Positions 22,901-35,971 are shown, counted from the first letter of the stretch. The stretch: DNA of 64,000 nucleotides from Gymnogyps californianus (GCF_018139145.2 NC_059481.1:10404368-10468367); one strand, 5' to 3'. The notes: a model not told the origin generated them from the letters alone. Numbers and translations are program-made.

Positions 22901-25900
22901 ATTACATGCTGCGGTAAGGAGTTACCAGCAGGACTGATTTCTCCAGTTACCCAACTTGTCTGGATCACTGGAGTCCCAAAGTGAGTAAACAAGATAAGAA
23001 ATCTGCTTGGGAAATATTCTGGATGAAAGCCCAAAGGAAAAATGTGGCTGAAAGTGTTCCTTTACACAAGAAGGAAAAGCCATCATCTTTCCTTTTTGTG
23101 CAGACCTCGCCCCTGTGCTTTGCAAAGGCGCAGGGAGACTTTGCATATTTATTTTGAATAGGAACATGCAGATGAGGAGGTGCAAGTAACGATGGAGGTA
23201 GAAACAGCAAAGGCAGCAGGGGGAAAGCACAGATACTCAGAGTACCGAGGAGAAAGGAGACACTTTGGGGCCCGATTCATGCTGGAGTTAGGCAGAACAA
23301 TTGCAGAAGGAGCCTGGGTCTCTGCACCCACGGAGGAGCTCCCACAGCTTTGCTGGGCTGTGGATCAGGCCTTTGGCACGTGGGAAAGGACATGCAAGTG
23401 CTGGGCTCCTGTCTGCCCTCTGCCAGCCCCTTGCAGCCAGGCTGGAGATGACTAAGCTTAAAGCCATTTCTCAGTAAGGGAAATAAGCATGCCGGGGGGT
23501 GCTGGGAGGGGGTGGGAGCCAGGCCCCCCGCTTGGAAGGTGGCTACACGGCTGCACACAGCAGTCTCCAAACAGGAAAGGCTTCTGTGCTTGGGGATGCA
23601 AAGGGCGATGACGGCCCGGCAGCTGCCCTGGAGGCTGAAGCTGGCCCCCTGTCCCAGGAGCAGGCCCATCTACCAGCCCCGCTTCCCAGCCCGCCGCCGG
23701 CTCCTCCCGGGAAGGCAAAGGGCTGCGCGGAGGAGATGGCTCTGCTGGGCCAGGAGTGCAGCTAGGGCACCATGCCTCCCTGAACGGCTCGAATAGGCAG
23801 CGATTCACAAGTGGAAGATGCAAGGGGTGGGCTGTAAACACAGCTCCAGCTCTGCCAGCAAGCTCGGGAAAGGGTTTGGATGTGGATCAGGCATTTTAGC
23901 AGGCTTCTCTTAGTACAGCTGGTATTATCCAAACTCCTCTGATTAAGATATGGAACCTTTTGCAATGAGTTCACATCCCTAACGATGAGCATATCTTCTA
24001 TTTATAGCATTTTTAAAGACTATAAAGCACAAGCCTGGCAGAAGAGCAACCCTATGAGGTACTGGGCTGACCCCAGACCTGTCCTGCTCCATGGAAGTCC
24101 TTTTCGGATGCTCATAGGAACAGCTTGCCTTCAGATTTAAGTGAGTACCTGCTTCTAGTTTTATCAGAAGTCTCACGAAAACTAGCCTTTCTCTAAAGCC
24201 TCACCGGCTAGAAGCACACAAGTGAGAACTGTAACTTTCACTTGGGAGGATGCTTCGAGCTGTCATGTTTATTGTGAAAATCAGAAAAAATGTCATGATG
24301 GTAACCCCTAAAAACTTCAGAACCAGAAGGCACATAAGACATGTTAAATTCTATCAGCTGTAATTCTTTTTCATTGAAAATCAATGCCGTGAGTTTTGAG
24401 GGTTTACTTCATGATATTAACTTTTGGGATTAGTAATAGTTTTCTCAAGTCAGTGGAGGTTTGCATGCACCTCTGGAGGGCGAAATTAGTGGCTAGTGCA
24501 AGGCTCACTGCGAGCATCCTGGCTTTCAACTAACTTCAGTGGGCTTTGCATCAGCTGGGTGTTGGTGACTTTTTCAGCTCTATTTGCTTCTAAAGGAGGC
24601 CTACCTAGAGCAATTACCTCACAAGAAGTGTCATTCACAGCTAACAGAAATTATATGTTCCTTATCTTTTTAATTAGAGTATATATAATGTTTGTACTGA
24701 TGTATTATCTATATATTAATTTGAAAGGGTTGTTTCAATGTCAGGCTTGCTTATGTAGGGTCATAAGTATGAGGATACACATTAAAAATGGATTTAAAAT
24801 CCCTGAAGAGTTATACAGCCCTGCTTTTTCAAAGCACTTGACCTTAGAAGTGCTTTAGATTGCTCCTTTCTTATGTTTCACTTATTTTTTTACATTGCGC
24901 CTCACTTGGCAAACACTAAATTGCAGGAAGTCATGTGCAATAAGGGACAGAAATAAGTTGACTTTATTTGGCTGTTAGTACAGTCATTGGTGTGATGAGG
25001 AAGAGAATGGCAGCATCTGAAATGCTGGAGGGGACCCTCAGCTTTCATCTAGGGATAGGCTTCCTCAGCGCAGCAACATGGGCTCATGTATTCCTCTGCT
25101 GGGATCACGTTAGCATTCGGTCCCTTTTTCTTGAGCTTAGTATTCATTTGGGAGCCCGGGGGTTGCTCACACGTTGTTTGCTGTAGCCTCACCAGATCTT
25201 GCACGGAAAAATGCTGTCTCTGGTCCAGGCAGGCACCGCTGAGGGAGTGCAGTTCCTTCAGGAGGTGTACCCAGACAGGCGGTACTTTGGGGCTGGGACA
25301 GCCCCGTGTGTGCCAGCAGAATAAAGCCCCAGCTTGGGCAGAGGTGTCTAGATATTTCTAGGACGAGCAATGTTATGCTGGAAGCTGATGCTGGTTACCT
25401 CCAGAAGGCCTGTCTGAAAAGCCATCCCTTCTGGGCTCTCTAGAAAGAGTCCCCTGGCCCTTGGCGCAGGCTGTCAGAGTGCTGGGTGCCTGTGGCAGTA
25501 TGCACGGTCCAGGGGTGCAGGAAGGGGGTGGCCCTGCCCTCGCTGCCTGCACTGACACAGCCGGGCACCCCAGAGGGGTTTGCAGCCTGCCATGCTCTGA
25601 GAGGAGGCCTGGGCACATGTGTTCAGAACTGCAATAATATGGTTAGTTCCAGGGCACATCTGGAGGAGGGTCTGACATCCAGTGTCTACTGAGGACCTCC
25701 TGGACACTGACTGGTGAACTGAGCCGCAGGGGCGGTGACACTGGTGGTCACTGTGTCCCCCAATCTGAGGGCCTTAGGAACTCCCACTCATGTCCAAACT
25801 GACCTAAACAGATCAGCAGCTACCTCCTTCCCACACAAGTGTAGCTGCTCCTGAGTCTCTGCTGTTCATAGCCTGGTGTAGTAACAAAAAATCAGAGCTG

Positions 25901-26880
25901 ACTCCAGTCTCCATTAATGCACAGCTGTAAACTGCAGCATCTCCACAATCCTACCAGGCTGCCTGCAAATAGCCATTAGACCCCTTAGGCAAGAGGGACT
26001 TGGATGTAGGTTTACTGCCAGTTTTGTAAGGATTTCAGCCCAGAAGCACTGTGTGGTTAGGTATGGAGTATGTCGCTCCTCGGAGAGCTGCCAGCTGCCA
26101 CGAGCCCTCCAGCCGAGTACCAGCCCTAACTAAAACCTAAGATCGTGTTTGAACCTTCGACAGCCAAACTGGAGATGGAAAGGCACATCTGTGTGGTCAG
26201 AGGTAAGCTAGGCAGACATGGGAAAAACAGGATTGAAGGGAGACACCAAAGAGTAGGTTTGAGACAGGATGGCCGCCTCTGAGCTGCGGTAGGAAGTCGG
26301 GGCAGGTCTGTGATTAGATCTAAACAGAGCTGAGCTGTGTTCAGCATCCTGCTGCACGGGGTTTTAACCAGAGACAGAAACCTGAATCAACAAAAATGTT
26401 CACAGACTAGAAATACCACTGTATACTGAAGTGTTGAAGAATTTCATATTGATGTGTTTAATCAAAACAGCGCAGCCTGGCACTTTGAACACCAAACTGT
26501 CCAACAGTAAACTGTGTTTCTTCATTGCAGCATGCAGACAGGCAGCAGAGTCGCAGAGGTCGGTGCCCCGCCTAGCCTTGCAGACCAGGTTTCCTGCTGG
26601 GACATCACCTCCCAGGACTTGTCCAGGCTCAGGTGATGATGCGCCACGCAGGTGAGACTTGAAAGATGTGATCTTATTTTTAGGGAAAACAGTGGATTAA
26701 AAAAAAGTTCTTGTTGTTAAAGAGTGAGTGATGGGGAACCCGTGGTGTTTTCCCAGCTGCAGACTAAATTGGCAGCATGGCTGTAGCATCTTTCTTAGGC
26801 ACTATTCCAGCAAAACACTTGAGTATGTGCTTAATTAAATCATGTGAGAAGTTTAAAGGACTTGAAAGCATGCAGCTAAA
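19960..26880. other. Intergenic, no gene recognised
   Basis: Frames are short and match no family I know. GC-richer, CpG-poor patches lie near 21.3-22.1, 22.45-22.65, 23.2-23.8 and 25.2-25.7 kb. A stretch near 24.44-24.56 kb ending AACTTCAGTGGGCTTTGCATCAG faintly resembles an old CR1-type tail. The 23.5-23.75 kb patch has overlapping frames on both strands that appear to reflect base composition. Confidence 0.6.
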
Positions 26881-26889
26881 TGTTTTGCT

Positions 26890-27045
26890 GGGGACTTAAT
26901 ATTAATGCCTCAGTTTCCCTTCTCCAACACAGAAAGAAATATTTACTTCCCATACAGAGTGCTGACAAGCTTAATTCAATCTTACTTGTAAAGTGCCTTG
27001 TGAGCCTTAGGGAAAAGGTGCTATAAAAATCAGAATATTATTCTA
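26890..27045 (+). mobile_element. Ancient MIR-like SINE fossil
   Basis: GCCTCAGTTTCCCTTCTCC near 26908 matches the well-known MIR segment. About 70 bp later, TTGTAAAGTGCCTTGTGAGC and GGTGCTATAAAAATC, followed by TATTATTC, match the conserved tail of amniote MIR/L2-type elements (roughly 'tgtaaagcgctttgag ... gcgctatataa ... tattatt'). The copy is old and diverged. The call rests on remembered consensus. Confidence 0.6.
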
Positions 27046-29220
27046 CACTCCCTGGCAAGGAGTGCTGTCTAGCACTTAGCTTTATATATTATCCTACTGG
27101 TGATACATCTCCCTCTGGCTGACAGCAGGAGCAATTAATGTATATAAACCAAAAGAGGCTGTTTAGAAGGCTTGTGCTCCATGTAATCTGCGAACACCTG
27201 ATGACAAATCCAAATCTGAAAAGATGGATAAGTCAGTGGTTTTAAGGGGTTTTAGTGCAAAAACATGCATGCGTGTGACTTCAGAGCAGCAACGGGAAAA
27301 GGGCTGTTTCTCCAGTAACGTATATTTTATTCCTCATTCTTTTTTATAGCCTTTGCTATTAATTTTTCAGTTTTTCTGGTCTTTTATAAGTTAGCAAACT
27401 GTATTCTAACACTGTTCTCTTATTTCAAATTTTCTTGATTGGATTGAAAAGAATCTGGAACCGACCTCAGAGGCAGCCGGAGTTAAGTGAAGTCAAGGGA
27501 ACCGCTGCCAAGGAGAGGCCTGTGAGCAAAGCCAGCATGGGAGAGGTTAGGGTAGGGTTTATTTTTGGAAAATCCAGATTATAATTTAGAACAACCCTCT
27601 AATTGTGATTCAGCACTTATACATGTTGAAAATACTGTTCAGGACAGAGTATCCCAAGCAACACACACTTTCCTTAAGGTTCACTGGCGTCAGTACAGCT
27701 AACACAGGTATTTTAGACATTTTTAACACTCTGTTTTTTCATGCATTGAAATAGAAGTATACTGTAATGCCTGCTCCTTTGCCAAAAGTGAGTGAAAAGG
27801 TGTGGCTTCAAACTATCTCCCCAGACAAAAACCAAATGACTGAAAATATGAAGCTCTTCACCGGTAGTTATTGTGAATCCTCATTTCCTGCCTATATTTC
27901 TGAACACTATGTTCTGACTGAACTTAATGTTTTTTCCTATTTTTGTCTTCTTTCAGTGACAAATGATACTTAAACTACCACATAGTAAACATCAAGAATC
28001 ATAGCTACTCTTCTGGCATTTTTAATGTTTACTGTGTATTTCATTCGCAATATTATTAGGATGAAAATGAGTTTTAACAAATTTCTTGAATACCTGACAA
28101 AGTAATAATAGCAAGTCATGAATGAGTGCCCTGCCTTTCCAGGACACCACCTCTTTATAGAAATAATATTTCCTCCGCTATACCTGCTGCAAGTGGCACA
28201 CTGTGGAGCCTCATTACTCAACAGAGACTCTACGTGCCCTGAAAAATAAACTCCAACTATTTCAGTAGGTAAATACTGCCTTTCTCACTCCTGTGCATAA
28301 AGCAGTCAGTGTTCCATGTCTGGCAGCAATCTCCTCTGGGGGTTCAGCCTCCTTAACACCTCTGGCATGAAACCTTAACATGCTGACAACACTGTCACCC
28401 CCTGGGAGTGTCCTGGGGCAAAGGGGAAGGGGTCAGTTGGGATATGAGTCCCCACCGCCTGCTCTGGCTGCTGGGTCGGAGCCAAGGGTGGAGGAAGTTT
28501 ATAACCAAACTACTTGCCCATCATCCTCACAGACCCTTCTAGAGCTATAGCTTCTATATGTGCTAGGCAGATGTTTCTTTTTCTGCTCCCCCCCATGTTT
28601 TTTCTCTAGTTCAACTAAACTTGGTTTTATGATAGCTGACATGGTACATGGCCTGGGAGTTTCACAGAAATACTCTAGAAGAATGAAATGCTGTTTAGCT
28701 TCCATTGAGAGAGAGGAGAAATGCAGACCTGCCTACCTGGGATTCTCCGGCCCCACAATTTTGAGGTCAGTGCTGGCAGTGCTGCCCTGGCAATTCCTAG
28801 CAACTGTGGGTAAGAACAGAATTTGGGGGACAGTGAGCACCACCACTGTCTGATCAGTCTCGCTCTCCTGTCTAGATCCAGCAGTTTATTTTCATCTATA
28901 ACTTAGTGTGTTTTCCCCTTGTTTTCTTCATCTCTGGCTCGTCCATTTTTCTCCTTGTAACTATACTACTGAAAATATGTATTTCCTCACCCCGGAGAAG
29001 TGCGAGGGAGTCTCTGAATTTTCTCTTCAACGCAAACTGTAGCTTCTCCACCTGCTGTGGCAGCTCAAGTGCTTTATTTTGTAAATAAATTTCAGGTTAC
29101 TGTTTTGCTAGATAATATGTATGTAAAGAACTGATCAGCACCCATGGTACTTTCGGTGTTTGAGTAATGATGCAAAAAAAGGCCAACAGCTCAATTTGGA
29201 TGTCATTTCTAAATCACCCC
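27045..29220. other. Intergenic, no gene recognised
   Basis: Mostly AT-rich with no recognisable coding exon or repeat. The short frames around 27.77 and 28.56 kb resemble no known protein. Confidence 0.6.
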
Positions 29221-29224
29221 GTTT

Positions 29225-29540
29225 GAAACTTCTGAGGGAAGTTGTTTGAGGGGCAGGGTATGTCAATTAGATCGTGTGCCTCTGGCTTGTGCAAGGAGTG
29301 CAGGCTTAATCCCTGCTAATGCCGTACTAGCATTGTCGAGCCGGTGTTATGCAACCACCTGGAACTGCTGCCAGGTAAAGCTTTTGGGTGCCTATCGTGC
29401 GGCTGGAGGAGACGTTATCAGAAGGGGAAGTCCTGCAGCGCAAACAAAAACCAGCACTTCTGATCAGCACTCAAAATCTGCAGAGGGAAACAGAAACAGG
29501 AGCAGCCAGGTAGCAGTCAGTGGGTGCATGGCATAATGTG
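29225..29540. promoter_or_regulatory. Candidate conserved non-coding element
   Basis: Repeat-free DNA with GTCAATTAGATCG, GGCTTAATCCCTGCTAATGCC and GACGTTATCAG cores, and unusually many CG dinucleotides for its AT content. A short frame across it has no known relative. Enhancer-like by composition only. Confidence 0.3.
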
Positions 29541-29979
29541 AGCGGTGGTGGTGGTAGGGTTCACAGGTGCCTTGGCAGCACTCTCAGTGCCCGAGCTGCC
29601 ATGGTGTCCATGTGAGCCCGGCTCACCTCTGCTGTGCGTGACTGAATGTGCTTTGGCAATGGATGGCTGTCACCAGGGCAAGTTTCTGTTGTAATGAGGA
29701 CCCGGCTTTCAGATTTTTAAACATAAGGGAGGTGAATCCAGAAGGCTGATAACAAAGCAGCGATGAAGATTCAGTGCTCCAGTGACCAGAGCCACGGAGG
29801 AAGCAGGGAAAAGCGACTTCACATAGTTTATGGCAGGAAGGTACCCGCCATAAGTTAGAGCAGCCCTAAAGATGCTGCAGTCTATGGCAGCGTCCTAAGG
29901 CAGTCCAGAGCCCAGGAGCTCTGTGAACGTATCCTCTTCCCAGCTCCCCCACTCAGTCCCTTTCACAAGAAATATATCT

Positions 29980-30240
29980 ATTTATTTAAAGAGGGGGGGA
30001 AAAAAAGATTGCAAGTCTTTGTATGATGTTTCTTTCATTCGTCAAGGAAAAATCTGAAGCTTTAAATGTGCAGAGCAATTGATTTGGTGAAGCAAAGCTG
30101 AGGAATGGCTTTAAATGGGCCATGTATTTGTTGTTGGAGCTTTATTGCTGATAGCTGATGACAGTTTGCTACTGGCCCTGGACAGTGGAAAAAGCCGTCT
30201 CAATGACAGCAAACAAACAGGGGCAAAACCCTCCCCTTCC
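29980..30240. promoter_or_regulatory. Candidate conserved non-coding element
   Basis: Repeat-free DNA with GAGCAATTGATTTGG, GGCTTTAAATGGGCC and GCTTTATTGCTGATAGCTGATG, including an ATTGAT core that fits ONECUT binding. Conservation was not tested. Confidence 0.35.
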
Positions 30241-30474
30241 TTAAAATCGGATCAAGGAAATAGACTCTTAGCATGACGGGTTGTGACTAGGGCCCTGTTT
30301 TTGAAACGTGATCCATGTGTGCAAATCCCACACAGATCGGATGCCAAAACTGCAGTGCTTCTTTGACATTTCAGTTGAGAAGGAGAACAAATGTGTTCTG
30401 TACTCATCTTTTCTTTTTTTTAAGCAAAAACAATTAACTTTGAAACAAGGGCTTTGATTGCTATCTCTCTGACA

Positions 30475-30562
30475 TCAGCTTTACATTGATGTAATTCTAT
30501 AGGCTGGTAGGATCATTGCTGATTTGCACTGGTGTAAGCAGGAGAACAATTGGGCTCTGTGT
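30475..30562 (+). mobile_element. Degraded CR1-type tail
   Basis: TTGATGTAATTCTATAGGCT, then GCTGATTTGCACTGGTGTAA and GGAGAACAATTGGGCTC follow the order of an old sauropsid repeat tail that reads roughly 'gatgtaactccattgac ... tgatttacaccagtgtaa ... gagaatcaggccc'. Copy is old. Family name is from memory. Confidence 0.5.
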
Positions 30563-31114
30563 TTTCCAGACAGTAAAACTGCTTATGTTTTGTGCAAAGA
30601 AAGAAACTCAGTTAAACAACTTAAAGGGAAAATAAATTAACCAAGAAATTCAGAAGGAGCCAAAAGCAATACAAGCACAGATACAGCTACAATGTTCCAA
30701 CTGTATCGCTAGTTTAAAAAAAGTACCTAGCCTAATTAAGTAAAGATTGACTTTGCTATAAATATGTACAGTGATCTCTCTAATTTTCAAGTTTTAATTG
30801 ACATCCAAAGGTGACCAATTTAATAACTTACTGCAATTTTGTTTATTTTTTTTAGTATACATAGTGTACTTTATTGCCTTTGTTTGAGATCCTTGAATGA
30901 ATGTCAACTTCCCTTTCCCTTCAAATAATATTATACAGCATGAGAATAGATCAACCATAAGGATTAAAATTATAATTGATCTAGTGTGAAAGTAGCAAAG
31001 AAAGCACTACCCAATATAGCCTGAGTTGAAATCTTAGCTCCCTCTGTATGATGGGGAGTTGACCTTTGTATATGGGCCAAGGATTTCACCATTGATGACA
31101 TTTGCCAGGCACGG

Positions 31115-31143
31115 ATATATATATATATATATTTTTTTTTTTT
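31115..31143. repeat. (AT)n followed by poly(T)
   Basis: About nine AT units run straight into 12 T bases. A plain microsatellite. Confidence 0.95.
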
Positions 31144-31499
31144 ACACAGTGAAATACAGTCAGGCCTTTCAGTGTTCGGCTTTTAATGCTCATTTTTTTG
31201 CTATAGTTGCTATTATGCTCTCACTTTCAGAGGATTTCAGACTCCTGAAAAGAGAAATTGGTTTGGTTTCGGTACAGTAAAGCTTACAAACACTATGCTT
31301 GGGGTGAGAGATGTAGGCTTGGTCTTTATCAGGGGAATTTTGGTGTATGAAGAGAGTGGAGCTGGGCCCAAGACTGATATAGCTGACCCTGCCAACAAGT
31401 GAGGTGAGCCACAGCATTCTTCACTACAGACCATACAATTACAGGACAGCAGCTAATGAGTGGAATTTTAGGGAATACTTTTTATCTAAAAAAAGACCA

Positions 31500-31513
31500 A
31501 AAAAAAAAAAAAA
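31500..31513 (+). repeat. Poly(A) tract
   Basis: Run of about 14 A bases between GACC and GGAAC. Confidence 0.85.
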
Positions 31514-34266
31514 GGAACAAAAATTGGGTACCAGCGAAACCTGAATCTGGGTAATTTTCACATTTCTGTGTTGAAAAATCAGTCCTGATGACTACGTGCA
31601 ACCCATTCTGTTCAGTGCCATTTCCATTCAGTCTTTACTATTAACACTTAGTATATGCTACAAAATGGCCATGAATATATTAGAAGGGCTACAGATAAAT
31701 AACTATGCAACTAAAATTTTTAGAAAGAGGCCATGGCAGTTTTGCAATAGCTCTGGCATTTACCTAATAAGCCCCAACTCACTCCCTACATTAGTACATA
31801 TATGCAACTTATCTTGTAAACCATGCATGTGGTTACATTAAATATTGCCCTGTATTTAACAACGTGCTACTTTCCTGCCCTACTCTCTCATAAGTCTAGC
31901 AGGAGTTGTGGTATTAATTTAGCCTGGGTGGAACTATAGGCTGGACTTGTTGTTCCAGCAAGGTTATCATTTCTCTACATAAACGAATTATCCTTTTCAT
32001 TTATAGTGCCTGTGGAAAGTTGTGTGTAATTTCAATACACTCAGCAGTGTAGCTGTAGTAATTCTTTGTGTTGTGAACGTGCTCACTGTGTCAGTTTTCT
32101 CCCACGTGCAACAGCTATGCTTGCAGGGTGAGACGTATGACAAGATGGCCCTTTGGAGGGATGCTGGCTCTGCTTCACCTGTGACTGCTGGACTCTTCTA
32201 TGAAATGGGTACTAATGTGACAGAGGATGAGCAGTGCCTGAAACTGGCAAGTCCAAAGGCCTGCCTGACAGAGGCTGAATGGGATGGCAAGTCTGCAGAC
32301 AGCCGTGTAGAAAAACTTGGCAAAAGGTGGTTGTGGTACAAGCTGCAGATGAGCAGCCAGTAGCAGTGGAGGCACATGAGGGCAAAGGCTGCGAACGTGA
32401 GTCCTGCTGTAGATGGAGAGAGTCCTGCCCGAGCTGGGAGAAGCTGGCTGGGATGTGCCACCAACTCGGTGGTACAGCGCTAAACCATGACCCAGCTGCT
32501 GCGGTAGGAGAGGGAAAGTAAACAGGGCTGGCGGAGGCATCAGAAGTTGAACCTCATGAAATCCTAGCAGATGGAGTTACACCAGCAGTTAATTTGGTGC
32601 AATTACTTGTGCAGCACTGCATGGGAAATTACTGCAAGATAGATCAAGCCATTAGCAATAGGAAAACAGCATTGCAGAACTCCAAACACCGCCTTCCAAG
32701 TGTTATGCACTCACTTTCCACTGAAATTAATTGAAATAATATAAATGGGGTGCTTGGATTCCTGCCGGATCACTGCAATGAGTAACTGGGGTATAGCTTC
32801 TGGATATACCTGCTCAAAAGTAAAGTGAGAGTGCTGAGTGGCGAGAGATGACCTAGATTGGAAACAGTTCTTGTGCTTCTATTTTCCCAAAACCTTCTAC
32901 TGTTGGCGACATCTTGCTGTTTCTCTTGGCAAACATAAATCTCTAGCTTCTGTTCAGGGAATGTCAGGGCTTGCTGTTGTTACAAAAACTTCAATTTTAA
33001 TATGGAAACCTATATATTTTCTGATTAATGTTTCCATCAAGCTCAGTCCTGGGTAAGCATTGTGTAATGTTAGCATTCATCAGTGAACTTGCACGTCTTC
33101 TATGTAAAAGAGAATAATTTCCTTCTCTTTCAAAAATTAATGATCTATTCACAAGTAGATTGTTTACTTTTCAGTGCATTACTGCCTGATTAGTCAAGTG
33201 CTGATGGAATGAAACTTACCTACTCAGTAAGATCACAACAGTTATCCGCTTAGATTGACATTTATACAGAATGGGTAGTTAGTCTTTTTGTAAAGCAGAA
33301 CCTTTATGTGTCTTTATCTTCATACTTCTGTATTTCCATTACCACCAGTCACCACTTCAGATGAGACAGCACTATTGTCTTGGAGCTAGCATCTAATTAC
33401 GCATCACAGATCAGTTACTAAAGAAGCACACAAGGTTTATGAAATATCATTTTAGGAGTTCTTCCAAACAGAGAAGAGATTATACAAGTTACTGTTTCCA
33501 AAGTGAATTATGGAAATGCAGGATGGGCTTAATTTCTGTTGGCAAGAAGGCCTGACTGCTAGACCTCAGTCTCTGGAAGAGTGGCAGAAGAAGAGATTCC
33601 ATCCTGAGAGGTGCTAAGCTCCTCTTGCTGCTGCCAGAAGAGTGAAGGCGGCACAGGGCATCCCATGTGATCAGGGGAACCTGAGGAGCAGCACAGGACA
33701 GGGACCGGGTTGCTTCCAACTAAAGGAATCTCCTCTATGTAAACAAGGTTTAGTAGCAAAGTCTCGGGTCCAGGAAATTATTTCTGGCGAGGAGGATAAG
33801 CTTTCCTTTTGAGAGGACTGCAATTACTGCTCTGTTGTTCTGATAGTTCCCTCTCAACTTAGTCTTGGCTGTCTCTCCAGTGAGAAAGCACTACTTGGAA
33901 AACAAAGGAATTTCAGAGCACACGGGGAGGAAAAAAAAAACAAACCAGATGTCATCTTACTAATTTCAAAAAGTTAATTTAGGAGGTAAGAACATGATAA
34001 TAGCTATATATTTTTACTTTGAAAGGGCCAATTAGTAGTGAAACTAAGCAATGGAGGGTTTTGGTAGGAACCGTAGGAAAAGATAAATCCTGTAACTTAG
34101 CAAACACCAGGGTCTAACAGTAGAGCACCTGTTGATTTACACTTGTTATGTTTGTTTACTCTCTTCAGAATATTTAGCACCAGGACTATGATTTGTGTAT
34201 TTCTAAGAAAGAAAACTAAAATATCGCTGTTCCTACTCTGTCGCAGCTCCTGATTTTCCAGTCACG

Positions 34267-34352
34267 GGACAGGTTTCCTGTAGAAGTAACTCCATTGACT
34301 TAATTGACACATTTCTACCAGGGAGAGCTGATATACCAAGATGAGAATCAAG
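34267..34352 (+). mobile_element. Degraded CR1-type tail, second copy
   Basis: GAAGTAACTCCATTGACTTA, then GAGCTGATATACCAAGATGA and GAATCAAGCCC match the same remembered consensus order as the copy at 30.5 kb, and here the first block is nearly intact. Confidence 0.6.
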
Positions 34353-34360
34353 CCCATAGG

Positions 34361-34520
34361 CCAAAATTTTCAAAAATAAGTATCTAAAATTAGGTGCCTA
34401 ACTCCATAATTAGGAACCTGAGTAGAGGTGGACTGGTTTTTAAAAACGCTGCGGATTAACAAATTCTGCTGAAGTCAATGGGAGCTGGAGACGATTTTTC
34501 GTTTGAGAATCAGGCTGTTT
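34361..34520 (+). mobile_element. Degraded ancient sauropsid repeat
   Basis: CAAAATTTTCAAAAATAAGT, AATTAGGTGCCTAACTCCAT, AATTAGGAACCTGA, TGCTGAAGTCAATGGGAGCT and GAGAATCAGGC occur in order. This sequence of blocks is typical of an old CR1-associated repeat common in turtles, crocodilians and birds, and supports a sauropsid origin for the window. Confidence 0.6.
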
Positions 34521-35400
34521 TATTTAAATGCCCAAATATTATTACAGGCTAATGTTGGACATCCTGGGTTGAAAGTTTTCATTTCTTATCCTACGTATAA
34601 CTGTATCAGCATGTACCCAGTACACAGAGTTCTCATCACATGGTACTCTAGAACATGAGTATAGCCCATCTTGCCAGACTTTCTGATATGACACTCTGTG
34701 TTTGGGGACTCAAAACAAAAAGATGAGATGAATTTACTTTCCTCTCTTTGATCCTGAGGCAAGCCCCAAATGTAACTGAGAGGCCTAAGGGCTGTTCAGA
34801 ATTATGCTGGTGAGAAGCTTTGTGGAGGAACTCCTACACGGGCTGGAGATGAATACAGAACAAAACCTCTGCGGCTCCCACCATCAAGGTCTTCCTGCCT
34901 CTCAGATCAGCGTGAAACGAAGCAAGTGGAGGACCTCTGGAAGCACTGCCTTAATGCCACTCAGATATCTCTGTATGACATAATGAGCCACGTTACCTGG
35001 AAATTGTAAGGATGGGAAATGCAGTTTGGGCATTTTTAATATATTTTTTTAATCTGTTTGGGTTGATGTTACTAAAATACTTAAATCTAGCTGTTAAATA
35101 AAGATGAATGGGGCTAAAACATATGCTCAGAAGTATTGGAGGCTGAAACCAATGGCGGTAACACAAAGCTAGGCATACATACAAAGGACAATTTTCTCAA
35201 GCTATCCTTGCTATTGTGGTTATAGGTATCTTGAGAAAGAATTATGATGAATTCTCTTCCATTCAACTAGACCCATTTATCTATATGTATAGATGAATTA
35301 AAAACCAAACCCAAAATGGTTATAACCCCTAAACCTAAATTTTTAGAACATATTGATATTTTAATTATACTGATTTATAATTCTCTCAGTTTCAGTAACA

Positions 35401-35448
35401 GCTTGTAGGAATTTATTAGTTCTTGCAGACTAATAAATTCCTACAAGC
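35401..35448. repeat. Perfect 20-bp inverted repeat with 8-nt loop
   Basis: The left arm GCTTGTAGGAATTTATTAGT (35401-35420) is the exact reverse complement of the right arm at 35429-35448. The loop is TCTTGCAG. Pairing stops at both ends: 35400 and 35449 are both A. Either strand of a transcript would fold into a 20-bp stem. It is shorter than a typical microRNA precursor stem. No transposon was recognised around it. Confidence 0.97.
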
Positions 35449-35880
35449 ACATAACTTGTTTCTATTTTAATGCTCTTTCCAAAGTGGTTACTACTGGTGA
35501 CAATTAAATTACAGTTGATTCTTCATAGGTTTTTTTAGCACATTCTAAACTTGTTTCATTGCACACTGTATCTTCTAGTCTATTTCTGATTGTCTTCATC
35601 CTTTGGCTATAATATTCTCCCAAGTGTGGTGGCTTTATACCACAGAGGTGGCAGCCATGTCAAAAGCAGTTGTGCCATGTCACTTAACAGGCAGTAATTG
35701 TCTCCAGGAATCACAGGAATCTTGATCTGCTGCATCAGACATCACATCTTTGACAGCTAAAGCTGAAAAGACACTTGGGGATATAACCTAAAATACACTC
35801 TGTTCCGGGTTGCAGGGACCATGCCAAAAGCATACAGTGCTGAAGTTCTGAAAGAAAACACAGCCATACGTTTATCTTGA

Positions 35881-35971
35881 TTTTTTTTTTTTTTAAACTT
35901 CATTTCTATATGAGCAAGGCTTATGTGACAACACTGTGTCATGCTGCCCCAAGTAGGGATTTTTTTTTTTT
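35881..35971. repeat. Two poly(T) tracts
   Basis: Runs of 14 T (35881-35894) and 12 T (35960-35971), about 65 bp apart. Confidence 0.9.

Larger units (their letters stand above)
30562..34265. other. Intergenic, no gene recognised
   Basis: AT-rich, with an (AT)n plus poly(T) tract near 31.12 kb and a poly(A) near 31.5 kb. The region 32.0-32.5 kb has overlapping frames on both strands but none resembles a known protein. Nothing else was supported. Confidence 0.6.
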
